64,000 bases of DNA from Herpetosiphon sp042688385 (GCF_042688385.1 NZ_JBHUPY010000001.1:558001-622000), one strand, 5' to 3'; positions 15,396 through 24,289 are shown, counted from the first letter of the stretch. Program-made: numbers and translations. Notes: generated from the letters alone by a model not told the origin.

Positions 15396-16154
15396 ATGCA
15401 TCAATTAGAGGTCATTGCTTGCACCAGTACGATGCTCGATCTGGTTGTGCCGATCGCAGTGCTTGTGCCGCCCGACCATTCGCCAAACGGGCCAGCGTGT
15501 CCGGTTGTTACTTTGCTCCACGGGTTGTCAGATAGTTATATGTGCTGGTTGGATTATACGAATATCCGGCAATATATTGCTGCGACGCGCTTAATTGTGG
15601 TAATGCCGCATTGTGGACGCTCGTTTTATGCCAATGGCCTTGGTGGCCAGCAGATTGAGGAATTTCTCGCTGTCGAGTTGCCTCAATTTATTGATGCTCA
15701 GTATACGACAATCAAGCAACGTGAGGGGCGAGCAATCGGTGGCGTTTCGATGGGCGGCTATGGTGCGTTGCGCTTAGGTTTGGGCTATTCGCAGCATTGG
15801 AGCACCGTGTTTAGCCATAGTGGCGCGGTTGATGCGCCGCGCTGGATCGACGATCCCTCGAATATGGTGATTTTCGGGCCGGTCGATAGCCCAATTCGCC
15901 AGCAATATAGCCTTTTCCGGATGCTTAACCAGTTGGTTGCGCCAATTCCTGCAATGCACTTTGATTGTGGGCTTGACGATTTTTTAGTCGAGGAGAATCG
16001 TTCGTTTCATCATGCGCTCCGCCAACAGCATATTCCGCATATTTATCGCGAACGGCCTGGCGGCCATACATGGCGCTATTGCGATGAAAATTTAGCCGCG
16101 AGTCTTAATTGGGTTTGCCAACAACTCAATCAGCCAACTCGCTCCGAACCATAA
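15396..16154 (+). CDS. Alpha/beta-hydrolase esterase (esterase D / antigen-85-like)
   Basis: 252 residues. The oxyanion segment is LLHGLSDSYMCW; the nucleophile is S118 in GGVSMGGYGAL; the acid is D194 or D195 in CGLDDFL; the histidine is H224 in GGHTW. This is the putative-esterase family that includes S-formylglutathione hydrolase and mycolyltransferases. No signal peptide, so a cytoplasmic esterase is likely. The ribosome-binding site is weak (GGAGA about 12 bases upstream). Confidence 0.88.
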   Translation: MHQLEVIACTSTMLDLVVPIAVLVPPDHSPNGPACPVVTLLHGLSDSYMCWLDYTNIRQYIAATRLIVVMPHCGRSFYANGLGGQQIEEFLAVELPQFIDAQYTTIKQREGRAIGGVSMGGYGALRLGLGYSQHWSTVFSHSGAVDAPRWIDDPSNMVIFGPVDSPIRQQYSLFRMLNQLVAPIPAMHFDCGLDDFLVEENRSFHHALRQQHIPHIYRERPGGHTWRYCDENLAASLNWVCQQLNQPTRSEP

Positions 16155-16256
16155 ACAGCCCAAATGGGCGATTGCCACGTTTTGTCAGATTGTTGCCGTT
16201 GAGATTTGTTCCAGTGGTGGTGTGCCGCTGAACAATGTGCTAGTTCAGGAGACACA

Positions 16257-17042
16257 ATGGATTTGCTCAAAGGGAAAAAAGCGTTAATTGTTGGGATTGC
16301 CAACGATCATTCAATTGCCTGGGGCATTGCTCAAGCCCTCAAACAAGCTGGGGCCGAATTGGCTTTCTCGTATGCTGGCGAAAGTTTGGAGCGCCGCGTG
16401 CGCCCATTGGCCGAGCAACTTGGCGTAAGTTTTGTGCAGCAATGCGATGTGAGCGACGATGCCCAAATTGCGACCCTGTTTGAGAAGCTTGGCGCTGAGT
16501 TTGGCTCGTTTGATATTTTGGTGCATAGCGTGGCCTATGCCAAGCGCGAAGATCTTTCTGGGCGCTTTATTGATAGTAGCCGCGATGGCTGGCGCTTGGC
16601 GATGGATATTAGCGCTTTTTCGTTGGTCGCGCTCACCAAGGCTGCCTTGCCATTGCTCAATCCCAACGCCAACATTCTGACCCTGAGCTACTACGGAGCC
16701 GAAAAGGTGGTGGCCAACTACAACGTGATGGGCGTTGCCAAGGCTGCGCTTGAAGCAAGCGTGCGCTATCTGGCCGCCGACCTTGGCCCCGATGGCTTGC
16801 GGGTGAATGCGATTAGCGCTGGCCCAATTCGCACGCTTTCTGCTTCGGGCATTGGCAACTTCCGCCGTTTGCACAAAGCTTTTACCAATGCCAACCCAAT
16901 GCGCCGCGCAATTACGATTGAAGATGTGGGCAATACAGCCTTGTGGCTGTGCTCAGATCTCGCCAGCGGCGTAACTGGCGAAGTGGTCTATGTTGATGGT
17001 GGCTTTAATGTGCTCGGGATGAGCGAAGAATCTCAAGCCTAA
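16257..17042 (+). CDS. fabI: Enoyl-[acyl-carrier-protein] reductase (NADH)
   Basis: Last reductive step of the type II fatty-acid elongation cycle. 261 residues from the ATG at 16257, preceded by AGGAG. Cofactor site LIVGIANDHSIAWGIA; catalytic Tyr155 and Lys162 in the Y-x6-K spacing typical of FabI; GPIRTLSASGI and the C-terminal SGVTGEVVYVDGGFNVLGM are family hallmarks. A position usually occupied by Gly in the triclosan-binding loop reads HSVAYA here; inhibitor sensitivity cannot be predicted. Confidence 0.96.
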   Translation: MDLLKGKKALIVGIANDHSIAWGIAQALKQAGAELAFSYAGESLERRVRPLAEQLGVSFVQQCDVSDDAQIATLFEKLGAEFGSFDILVHSVAYAKREDLSGRFIDSSRDGWRLAMDISAFSLVALTKAALPLLNPNANILTLSYYGAEKVVANYNVMGVAKAALEASVRYLAADLGPDGLRVNAISAGPIRTLSASGIGNFRRLHKAFTNANPMRRAITIEDVGNTALWLCSDLASGVTGEVVYVDGGFNVLGMSEESQA

Positions 17043-17062
17043 CACGGCTTCAGGTTTATTAT

Positions 17063-17097
17063 AACGCCCCCCGTTTTGAACGTAACGGTGGGGCGTT
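17063..17097. terminator. Hairpin between fabI and the convergent small gene
   Basis: AACGCCCC (17063-17070) pairs with GGGGCGTT (17090-17097), with an inner CCGTT/AACGG pairing and a one-base bulge. The T run is poor on both strands, so efficiency is uncertain. Confidence 0.5.
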
Positions 17098-17102
17098 GTG
17101 GC

Positions 17103-17315
17103 TTAATCGGCGGCTGTCCAGCTAACATGAATATCGCTGAATAAACGACCATAGCGGGCTAAACGCTCAAGCGGCTCGTTGAAGGCTTGGGCATCGTTTT
17201 TGCGGCCTGCTTCGCGCACGATGCCGCGTAATTCCTCGATATTCGTATATAAATCACCAAGCTGTGCTTGGATTGCTTCTAAACGTTCAACCCATTCTTG
17301 ATCGGTATCGCTCAT
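17103..17315 (-). CDS. Small helical protein, unknown function
   Basis: 70 residues, acidic and predicted all-helical (WVERLEAIQAQLGDLYTNIEEL looks coiled-coil). AAGGAG lies just upstream of the ATG. It sits alone, convergent with fabI. No family recognised. Confidence 0.6.
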   Translation of the reverse strand: MSDTDQEWVERLEAIQAQLGDLYTNIEELRGIVREAGRKNDAQAFNEPLERLARYGRLFSDIHVSWTAAD

Positions 17316-17415
17316 CTGAAAACTCCTTGTAATGATAGAATAATGCTATTTTAGCACATCTGTCTTTATTTAAATTCTTGCCTGCTTGTTTGTAGAGGGT
17401 ACGTAAAATTGGCTC

Positions 17416-17620
17416 TTGACAACATATAAGCGGATTTAGTCTCTTATATAGGCCATTACTCCTAATAGTTGATGAGTACCTAGCTATGAGAGAAGCTAAA
17501 CCACATTTTGAGATCATCATTGCCAGTTGCTGCTTGCTTCGCTACGGTTCAAATTAGTTGCTATGCGCGAGTAAGGTATGTTATTGATTTGCGTTGCAAA
17601 GCCGCTATTTTACATTCATG
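17416..17620 (+). promoter_or_regulatory. Promoter/leader module M1, orphan copy without WXG gene
   Basis: TTGACA (17416-17421), then a block aligning without gaps to M2 and M3: the CTCCTA box falls 35 bases after TTGACA in all three, followed by GAGTACC (17474-17480). A proximal promoter-like element TTGATT-N16-TATTTT (17584-17611) is shared with M2 and M3. The -10 of the distal promoter (TCTCTT) is degraded. No WXG100 protein follows; two lipoprotein genes do. Confidence 0.65.
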
Positions 17621-17676
17621 GCTGCACCGAATCAATCAGAGCCAGCTGCTGGTCGTTAATAGTTTAAGGATTGACT

Positions 17677-18177
17677 ATGATAAAGTATTTTTTGCAAGGA
17701 GTTTTAATCATGATGCTTTTAAACGCATGCGGCTCTCTAGAATCTACTTCTCAGCCTCAATCAGCGAAGAACTTAAATGAACAATTGGCGCGTGGGGAAG
17801 TTAACCTGCAAACCATCAAACAGCTTAATATTTTTTGTATTGATAGTTCCATTGCCTTTGATACTATTCATTCTATCGATAACTTTCCAAGTGTGATACT
17901 CGATAATCCAGACGAAATTCGCCAATTATTGAATGAACTTGCTGATGGTGGTATGTATCCGATTAAAACATCCGAACAATATCAACAAGCACGCTTGATT
18001 GCGACACTCCATGATCAATCACAAGCTTATTTCGATTATAAAATTATGCACGATCAACAAAGTAGTAAGATTTTTATTCCTAACCCTGATCCTGCAATGC
18101 CGAGCCTTAATTTAGATCGGGGGGGAATGCGGTTGCTTGCCCAAAAAACTGCTGAGGCCTGTGCAAATACTCAATAG
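17677..18177 (+). CDS. Lipoprotein of unknown function
   Basis: 166 residues from the ATG at 17677, chosen because AAGGA is six bases upstream (a TTG at 17671 is also in frame). Signal MIKYFLQGVLIMMLLNAC with lipobox LNAC, so a membrane-anchored extracytoplasmic protein. The rest shows no recognised motif. It sits directly behind the orphan module M1, where the other loci have a WXG100 effector; a left-over immunity or partner lipoprotein is a reasonable guess. Confidence 0.65.
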   Translation: MIKYFLQGVLIMMLLNACGSLESTSQPQSAKNLNEQLARGEVNLQTIKQLNIFCIDSSIAFDTIHSIDNFPSVILDNPDEIRQLLNELADGGMYPIKTSEQYQQARLIATLHDQSQAYFDYKIMHDQQSSKIFIPNPDPAMPSLNLDRGGMRLLAQKTAEACANTQ

Positions 18178-18214
18178 AACGTCAATCAAAACTCTAAGTT
18201 ATAGGAGGGTCAAC

Positions 18215-18706
18215 ATGCATAGGTTATATTATTTGGTGGCGATCTTGGGCTGCATGGTATGGGGCTGTGCCAGCCAAACTGCTCCACCAACACCTATCGC
18301 TGCGGCCCAAGTTCGGACGGATATTGACGGCTTGGCAGCGTTTGTTAGTTTGCCATTTCAACCAACTAGCGTGCAGTGGACGACCACAACCCTCAACCCT
18401 CAGACTGATCGTTCTGTGCCAGGGCCTACCGATATGCAAGTTGAAGCCGTTTTGAGCTTTGCTGCGACCGATCTTGAACAATTACGCGCTCAAGCTCAGC
18501 CCTTAGGTTGGAATGTGCAATGGCAAGAAACTACCTTTAAACCATGGTATCCCCAATCTGTTCGCGCTGCATTTGCGTTCGATGGCGATGCGTTTCAGTT
18601 GACAGTACCAAGCTACGATGCAATTCCGGCCTTTGGCTCAACCCGCCCGGGGAGCTTTTTTATTACACCTGTTGGCGATCTGTTTCTCTCAATCAGCACC
18701 AATTAA
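18215..18706 (+). CDS. Lipoprotein of unknown function
   Basis: 163 residues from the ATG at 18215, preceded by AGGAGGGT. The signal ends in lipobox VWGC, followed by a Pro/Ala linker and a mixed alpha/beta body containing two similar halves (VEAVLSFAATDLEQL and VRAAFAFDGDAFQL). It follows the preceding lipoprotein by 37 bases, so the two are probably one operon driven by module M1. No family recognised. Confidence 0.65.
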   Translation: MHRLYYLVAILGCMVWGCASQTAPPTPIAAAQVRTDIDGLAAFVSLPFQPTSVQWTTTTLNPQTDRSVPGPTDMQVEAVLSFAATDLEQLRAQAQPLGWNVQWQETTFKPWYPQSVRAAFAFDGDAFQLTVPSYDAIPAFGSTRPGSFFITPVGDLFLSISTN

Positions 18707-18826
18707 TGGTTGCCTAAACCGCCTGAGGCTCCAATTAACGATATTTTATTTGACATAATTGAATAGTTGTAGCGTTTAGGATAGGCAATAAATTAAAAAT
18801 CCCTCACAATTAGCTCGTCAAGCCTC

Positions 18827-19031
18827 TTGACAAAACCTATGCTGGTTGGCTATGCTGCATACGACATCGCTCCTAAACAGCTATTAGTACCTCTGTTGTT
18901 GGGCGGCGGGCTATCCAACCTCATGCCGCCACGTTCCTATTGTATTGATTCCGGTAACTAATATTGGTTTAGGAGGAGTGCTCGTTCCTCTTTTTTTGGT
19001 TTGCAGTGCAAACCCGCTATTTTACGCCATG
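18827..19031 (+). promoter_or_regulatory. Promoter/leader module M2 of WXG effector A
   Basis: Distal promoter TTGACA (18827-18832)-N18-TATGCT (18851-18856), the CTCCTA box, ATTAGTACC (18883-18891), then a proximal promoter TTGGTT-N16-TATTTT (18996-19023). It gives a 230-base leader before the ATG at 19063. Same order and spacing as M1 and M3. Confidence 0.75.
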
Positions 19032-19062
19032 CGTTATGCTATGGCGACCACAAGGAGCCAAA

Positions 19063-20100
19063 ATGGCAGCAGATCTCGTGCAAAGCGATTACGAACGGCT
19101 CGGACAGGTGGCAACGCAGTTTCAAAAACTGCACGATCAGCAAACCCAAATGGAAGCCATGGTGCGTCAAACCTACCAACAATTACGTAGTACCTGGCAG
19201 GGCGATGCGGCGGTCGCCTTTTTTGCGGAAATGGATGATGCGATTTTTCCAACCCTCAAGCGCTTGCAAACGGCCTTGACCAGTGCTAGCACCCTCACCA
19301 GCCAAATTTCGCAAACCTTCCGCCAAGCAGAAGAAGAAGCCTCAAAATTGATGAAATTCGATGGCAACGGCGGGGCTGCTGGCGGTGGCGCTGGAGCCGC
19401 TGCTGGTGGCGGCGCTGGGTCTGGAGCCAGCTACTCTGCTGAAGGATCAGCATTTGCCGCAGGTGGCGGCAGCGGTGGGCTTGATCCGGCGGTTAGTGCC
19501 AAATGGGCAACCCTTACTCCCAACCAACAAGCAGCAGTTTTGCAAAGCATCTCCAACAAAATTTGTGATGAATATGGCATTGAACATGTGCCAGTCACGG
19601 TTTCCGATTTGGCCGATCCGCCAGGCTTGGATCTGTTTGGCTATCGCAACGATAAAGGGGTATTTATCGACCTTGACAACATGGGCGATGCCGACCGCGT
19701 ATTGAACACTGTGGCCCATGAAGTACGCCATGAAGTGCAACGCCAAATGGGTATTTTGGCCAACCCGAGCAGCTTCGATAAATTCTTGCGCTCGATGGGC
19801 ATTCAAGAAAGCCCCAAATGGCCAGTTAATGATGTGACTGAAGCTATGGCTAACGAATGGCACGAAAACTTCGCCAACTACATTAGCCCAGAAAGCGATT
19901 TTGCCAAGTACGAAAGCCAGCCTGTTGAGAGCGATGCGCGCAAATATGGCGAAAACTACCGCGATAATTTAACCTTATCCGAGTTCGAGAGCCATATTCC
20001 CAATCCAACGCCGCAACCTGTTCCAGTGCCAACCCCTGGCCCAACGCCAGTCCCACCAACTGCAACGCCAACCCCAACACCGGTTGGTAAAACGAAGTAA
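19063..20100 (+). CDS. WXG100-HExxH effector A (putative secreted metallopeptidase)
   Basis: 345 residues from the ATG at 19063, preceded by AAGGAG; the other WXG proteins start at the same place. Residues 1-100 are a helical hairpin of WXG100 type with W45-Q-G47 at the turn. A Gly/Ala linker (about 102-145) follows. The C-terminal domain has TVAHEVRHEVQ with H219-E220 and H223, a gluzincin HExxH motif, and downstream SQPVESDARKYG, whose Glu could be the third zinc ligand. A Pro/Thr tail ends the protein. WXG proteins leave by ESX/type VII-like systems, so this looks like a secreted polymorphic-type effector. The first 95 residues differ from effector B at two positions. Confidence 0.8.
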   Translation: MAADLVQSDYERLGQVATQFQKLHDQQTQMEAMVRQTYQQLRSTWQGDAAVAFFAEMDDAIFPTLKRLQTALTSASTLTSQISQTFRQAEEEASKLMKFDGNGGAAGGGAGAAAGGGAGSGASYSAEGSAFAAGGGSGGLDPAVSAKWATLTPNQQAAVLQSISNKICDEYGIEHVPVTVSDLADPPGLDLFGYRNDKGVFIDLDNMGDADRVLNTVAHEVRHEVQRQMGILANPSSFDKFLRSMGIQESPKWPVNDVTEAMANEWHENFANYISPESDFAKYESQPVESDARKYGENYRDNLTLSEFESHIPNPTPQPVPVPTPGPTPVPPTATPTPTPVGKTK

Positions 20101-20123
20101 CTGATTAATCACAAGGATAGTCT

Positions 20124-20636
20124 ATGACATTAAACGATGCAGCCTATCAATATTGGTCTCAGCCCAATCGCGAACACTTTATGGCGTTGCGCGAGGCAGT
20201 GATGGCCAGCGCTAATTATTCACCGCACATCTCGCCCAACGAAGTAGCGCATGCTGCTTTTAGCCAAGGCGATTACCCAACGGTGATCAAGCAGTTGCGG
20301 AGTTTGTTGCCCGGAGCCTTGCTAAGCCCAGGCTTGCATAATCTCTTGGCAGTTGCCTACAACGAGCTTGGCGACAAGGATAATACCTTGCGCGAGGCCC
20401 ATTTTGCCAAAACCGTGATGGATGGCATTTTAATGACTGGCGATGGCAGCCGCGAACAGCCCTACTATGTGCTTTCGGTGCAAGATGAGTACGATGTGTT
20501 GGGCTATTTGGGCAAAAACAGCCAACGCCAAACCCTTGTTCACGATCAAGACCAAAACCTCGATCTGCACATCTGCGATGATGAGAGCTGGGTTTGGTTT
20601 GAAGTCAGTTCGCTGATTGTCTTAGAAGGAAACTAG
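20124..20636 (+). CDS. DUF4919-like protein, possible partner of effector A
   Basis: 170 residues, no signal peptide. The helical first half (AHAAFSQGDYPTVIKQLRSLLP, HNLLAVAYNELGDKDNTLREA) looks TPR-like, followed by TGDGSREQPYYVLSVQDEYDVLGYLG, the pattern I associate with DUF4919. It lies 23 bases after effector A and 4 bases before the WD40 lipoprotein, so the three form one operon. A cytoplasmic immunity or chaperone role fits the position but is inference. Confidence 0.65.
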   Translation: MTLNDAAYQYWSQPNREHFMALREAVMASANYSPHISPNEVAHAAFSQGDYPTVIKQLRSLLPGALLSPGLHNLLAVAYNELGDKDNTLREAHFAKTVMDGILMTGDGSREQPYYVLSVQDEYDVLGYLGKNSQRQTLVHDQDQNLDLHICDDESWVWFEVSSLIVLEGN

Positions 20637-20640
20637 GTTC

Positions 20641-21738
20641 ATGCGCTACGTTAACCCCTTGCAGACAATTTCGCGCGTTGTGTGCAAGCAAATTTCTTTG
20701 CTCTTGGTAACTATCGTTGGCGCACTCTTAACTGCTTGTAGCTCATCGGGAGGCAATCCAGTGCCAACAATCGGAATTAATGTCGCGCCAGGGGTTAACT
20801 TTCGCGGCGATGTGGTCGCCCTTCAGTTTGAAGATAATGCGCAACTGTCGGTCGGCGTTGGCTATGATGGCGCATATCGCTGGAATCTGGCAACGCCTGC
20901 GATTGAACAAACCTTCGCTCCCAAACAACTGTTTTTTGGCCTTGCGAGCGCTGCACCGCTCGTCGCCACAACCGATCGCAAAACGATTACGACGTGGGAT
21001 TCGAGTACAGGTAAACAAGTGGCTACATGGAATGCCAAACCACGCCACTTGGATGTGCAAACAACTGTTTTTGAAGTCAGCGCGCTCGCAATCACGCCTG
21101 ATCAGCAAACCCTGATTGCTGCCTACAACAAAGGCAGTATGTTGCAAGCCTGGAATTTGGCAACCGGCGAGGCTACGACGACCTTTGGCGCGCCAGCCGA
21201 TACTGGCTCGATTGTTGCAATTGCGCTCAGCCCCGATGGCCAATTGCTGGCAAGCAACGATTTTAGCGGCGTTGTGCAGGTTTGGGAGGTTGCGAGTGGC
21301 CAGCAAGTGCAGCGCTTCAAAGAATCCAGCCTCAAATATCAGCCAGGCAAATTGGCGTGGAGCCACGATGGCAAATGGTTAGCTGCTAGTAGCGGCGATA
21401 AAAACGGCGGTAGTGTGCTGGTTTGGGATACCAATTCGTGGTCAATTGTGGCGACCCATACCAGCGCCGAACACCAATTCGTAGGCTTGGCCTTTCATCC
21501 GAGCGCCAATACTTTGGCGATTGGCACGAGCAGCGGCTTGATCGAATTGTATGATCCTGCCAGCGAGCAAGTGACGAACACGCTCAACGGCCACGCCGAG
21601 CGCGTAACGACGCTGGCTTGGAACGCTGACGGCAGCCAACTGGCCTCTGGCGGTAAAGAGCCGTTGGTGATTATCTGGGATACTGCGAGTCTAAGCGAAA
21701 AACAACGCTTGCTATTGCCAGCCACCACCGTCCAATAA
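20641..21738 (+). CDS. WD40-repeat lipoprotein
   Basis: 365 residues. The lipoprotein signal ends LLTAC-SSS. The remainder is a seven-bladed WD40-type propeller: repeated units such as TLIAAYNKGSMLQAWNLATG, LLASNDFSGVVQVWEVASG, LAIGTSSGLIELYDPASE and LASGGKEPLVIIWDTASL, spaced about 45 residues apart. Membrane-anchored outside the cell, presumably a binding scaffold. Last gene of the effector A operon; it may be an immunity or accessory protein. Confidence 0.85.
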   Translation: MRYVNPLQTISRVVCKQISLLLVTIVGALLTACSSSGGNPVPTIGINVAPGVNFRGDVVALQFEDNAQLSVGVGYDGAYRWNLATPAIEQTFAPKQLFFGLASAAPLVATTDRKTITTWDSSTGKQVATWNAKPRHLDVQTTVFEVSALAITPDQQTLIAAYNKGSMLQAWNLATGEATTTFGAPADTGSIVAIALSPDGQLLASNDFSGVVQVWEVASGQQVQRFKESSLKYQPGKLAWSHDGKWLAASSGDKNGGSVLVWDTNSWSIVATHTSAEHQFVGLAFHPSANTLAIGTSSGLIELYDPASEQVTNTLNGHAERVTTLAWNADGSQLASGGKEPLVIIWDTASLSEKQRLLLPATTVQ

Positions 21739-21752
21739 GTACATCAGGACGC

Positions 21753-21792
21753 AGGCAACCCAAGAGCCTTGCTTGCGGTTGCCTTGCTGTTT
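21753..21792 (+). terminator. Terminator of the effector A operon
   Basis: AGGCAACC (21753-21760) pairs with GGTTGCCT (21777-21784), followed by TGCTGTTTT. The stem is good and the T run short. Confidence 0.55.
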
Positions 21793-21819
21793 TAGCCCAG
21801 CAACTCCAATAATTAGCCC

Positions 21820-22020
21820 TTGACAAAACATAAGATCATTGACTATGCTGCATGTGACATTACTCCTAGTTGCTGATTAGTACTTAGCTATTCAAGTATA
21901 ATCATTGCCCGTCATTTTGCTTCCATCGCTTTTCATGCTTGCTAATACCAATCTGCATTCAAAGGGTAGGTTGGCTTGCCCGTTTGATTACGCTGGTAAG
22001 CCCGCTATTTTACGCTCATG
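21820..22020 (+). promoter_or_regulatory. Promoter/leader module M3 of WXG effector B
   Basis: TTGACA (21820-21825)-N18-TATGCT (21844-21849), CTCCTA box, GATTAGTACT (21875-21884), then TTGATT-N16-TATTTT (21984-22011). It aligns with M2 without gaps across the distal promoter block. Confidence 0.75.
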
Positions 22021-22050
22021 GTGTTCCTATGAGCAGCACAAGGAGCCAGT

Positions 22051-23316
22051 ATGGCAGCAGATGTCGTGCAAAGCGATTACGAACGACTTGGCCAAGTGGC
22101 GACGCAGTTTCAAAAACTGCACGATCAGCAGACCCAAATGGAAGCCATGGTCCGCCAAACCTACCAACAATTACGCAGTACCTGGCAGGGCGATGCGGCA
22201 GTTGCCTTTTTTGCGGAAATGGATGATGCGATTTTTCCAACCCTGAAGCGCTTGCAAACGGCCTTGACCAGTGCCAGTACCCTCACCACCCAAATTTCGC
22301 AAACCTTCCGCCAAGCAGAAGAAGAGGCCTCAAAGATCGTAAGCTTTGATCAAGGTGGTACGCAAGAGGAAAATGCTGGCGGTGCTGGTGGCGGCAGCGG
22401 TGCGAATCCAACCCCCGAAATCGGTGGCATGGCAGCTGCTTTCGGCCAAGTCCAAAATGTCTTCGATGCAGCGTTTGGCACCAATAACAGTGGCAGTGAC
22501 AATGTTAAAGATCAAATGCGTGATGCCATGGGCGGAATGGGCTACGATGCTACTGCAATCAAGGATATTATTGCCAATGCCACGCCTGAGCAGCTCAAAG
22601 AAATTTGGTCGGATTCGAGCTTGATGGCTGAATTGCACAAAGAATTAGGCACCGATAATTATCTTAATCTGGTGGTCAGCGTTGGCATGAACCATAGCGG
22701 CTCTGTTGCCCATACGGGCGCTCCCGATGCAGACACGGCGATTCGTGATCATCTTGGCTCGTATGTTACTGATGCAGTTGCCGATAATCGCCAAATTACA
22801 GGCCGCGTTGGCGTAGTCGATGATACCAACTGGGATATTGCCGGAATCAATCATTATGGCAAAGATGTTTGGGAATCGGGCAAACGCGATGCAATCAATG
22901 GCTTTGTCGATAGCGACGGTCGGGTTTGGATTCATCAAGATAAAGGCAACCCTGGCACGATGATTCACGAAGGCGTGCATAAATATTCCGATGAAGCCAT
23001 GATTGGGGTAAGCCAACCACTAAACGAAGGCGTGACTGAATACTTTACCCGCAGTACAACCGATAATCTTGGCTTACCCAGCCGTGGTAACTACCAAGGG
23101 AATTACGAATTTGTTAGTTCGTTATCGAGTTTGGTTGGTGAAGATGTGGTTGCCGATGCCTATTTCAATGGCAATATGGATGGCTTGAAGGATGCCTATG
23201 TGAATGCAGGCTACAGCGAAGCGCAATGGGATACGCTGATTGAGCATACTCAAAATAACGAATGGGCCGATGCGGAGCTATTGACCGCGCCGATTCCTGC
23301 TCCAGGAACACCTTAA
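22051..23316 (+). CDS. WXG100-HExxH effector B (putative secreted metallopeptidase)
   Basis: 421 residues. Residues 1-100 form the WXG100-like hairpin with W45-Q-G47; a Gly-rich linker follows at about 110-125. The C-terminal domain carries TMIHEGVHKY with H306-E307 and H310, and about 20 residues on PLNEGVTEYFTR, the usual position and context of the third zinc-ligand Glu in gluzincins. The domain is not obviously related to that of effector A outside the HExxH core. Its stop codon overlaps the start of the next lipoprotein gene (TAATG), indicating tight coupling. Confidence 0.8.
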   Translation: MAADVVQSDYERLGQVATQFQKLHDQQTQMEAMVRQTYQQLRSTWQGDAAVAFFAEMDDAIFPTLKRLQTALTSASTLTTQISQTFRQAEEEASKIVSFDQGGTQEENAGGAGGGSGANPTPEIGGMAAAFGQVQNVFDAAFGTNNSGSDNVKDQMRDAMGGMGYDATAIKDIIANATPEQLKEIWSDSSLMAELHKELGTDNYLNLVVSVGMNHSGSVAHTGAPDADTAIRDHLGSYVTDAVADNRQITGRVGVVDDTNWDIAGINHYGKDVWESGKRDAINGFVDSDGRVWIHQDKGNPGTMIHEGVHKYSDEAMIGVSQPLNEGVTEYFTRSTTDNLGLPSRGNYQGNYEFVSSLSSLVGEDVVADAYFNGNMDGLKDAYVNAGYSEAQWDTLIEHTQNNEWADAELLTAPIPAPGTP

Positions 23317-23795
23317 TGCGTTGGTTGATCTGGCTTAGCTGTTTGTATCTCTTGGGAAGCTGCAGCAGTGCTCAGCCAAATTTACGCAGCATGACCCAAA
23401 GCCCAATTAGCGATAAGGATACGCTCATGACCCAAATTACCAATCCCCATTTGGAACGATCAGCGCGGGTACTCGTGACCAGCGACCTCAGCTTAACCCA
23501 AGAATCAGCCTTCGTGCCAGCCCAAACGCTTGGAGCACAAGAGGCGCTTGGTTTTTATAACGAAACTTGGCAAATTCATGTGGCATTGTATGCCTTTGAA
23601 AACCAAAATCAGCATCAGGCCGCGCAGCAAAGCCTGAAGCAGCAGCTACCAAGCCAAGGAGTGTATAGCAGTTTTGGCAGCAATGGGCCAATCTTGTTTG
23701 TTGCCTATGCGCCAAACGATGGCTCAACTGGCGATCCGATTCGCGCCAAACATCAGGTTGCCAAGCTGGCGACACTGTTTGCTGGCGAAGAATAA
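23316..23795 (+). CDS. Lipoprotein coupled to effector B
   Basis: 159 residues. The start codon overlaps the stop of effector B in TAATG, and AGGA lies eight bases upstream. Signal MRWLIWLSCLYLLGSC with lipobox LGSC; the mature part is a small mixed alpha/beta domain with no recognised family. A surface-anchored immunity protein against the metallopeptidase is the simplest hypothesis. Confidence 0.7.
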   Translation: MRWLIWLSCLYLLGSCSSAQPNLRSMTQSPISDKDTLMTQITNPHLERSARVLVTSDLSLTQESAFVPAQTLGAQEALGFYNETWQIHVALYAFENQNQHQAAQQSLKQQLPSQGVYSSFGSNGPILFVAYAPNDGSTGDPIRAKHQVAKLATLFAGEE

Positions 23796-23813
23796 GCGTT
23801 ATGCTCGATCGAG

Positions 23814-23847
23814 GCTCAGACCATTAATCGTGGTCTGAGCTTTTTTT
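23814..23847 (+). terminator. Terminator of the effector B operon
   Basis: GCTCAGACCA (23814-23823) pairs perfectly with TGGTCTGAGC (23831-23840), followed by seven T. Confidence 0.9.
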
Positions 23848-23865
23848 GGTATGTAGCGAGGCGAA

Positions 23866-24192
23866 ATGAAGCAACTCAAACGCGGGTTAAAGCTGATTGG
23901 CTATAGCGTGTTGAGCGTATTAATTGGCTTTTGTTATCTTTTGCCCAGCAGTGAATATCGTTCAGCCCAAGGTATTGCGGTCTATGATCCCGATACGGTG
24001 CTAGTAATACAGTGGCTAGCTGCGGGCTTGCTCATTCCAGTTGGCCTGTTACTAGTTTGGTCAATTCGGCAACGCCAGCAACGCTTTGGTTGGCTTGAAT
24101 CTGGCGTGCTGCTGGCTAGTTTGGTAGTATTGATTTGGCGTTGGCTTGCATTGAATGCCTATCAACACCCATTTCCTGAAACCTTGCGTTAA
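23866..24192 (+). CDS. Small membrane protein, unknown function
   Basis: 108 residues with three likely membrane helices (about 9-27, 45-65, 76-92) and a positively charged N-terminus. The ribosome-binding site is weak and the gene lies just past a strong terminator. No family recognised; whether it belongs to the effector block is unclear. Confidence 0.5.
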   Translation: MKQLKRGLKLIGYSVLSVLIGFCYLLPSSEYRSAQGIAVYDPDTVLVIQWLAAGLLIPVGLLLVWSIRQRQQRFGWLESGVLLASLVVLIWRWLALNAYQHPFPETLR

Positions 24193-24199
24193 ATTTAAT

Positions 24200-24289
24200 A
24201 TGGCATCATTTAGTGAGTCTAATTTTGTCCATTTACTTGATCAAGCGATGGCAAAATTAGGGGAGATTAACGTTGTCTATGAAGCCTAA
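24200..24289 (+). pseudogene. 3' stump of an EspG-like gene
   Basis: Reads MASFSESNFVHLLDQAMAKL then GEINVVYEA and stop. This matches the last residues of the gene at 26284-27090 (VSEADFIQLLDQEMTNLAEM then QVVYEA). In both places the stop overlaps the start of the same lipoprotein. It is therefore the surviving tail of a third copy of the effector-chaperone-lipoprotein cassette, the rest deleted. The 29 codons may still be translated and help couple translation of the lipoprotein. Confidence 0.75.
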
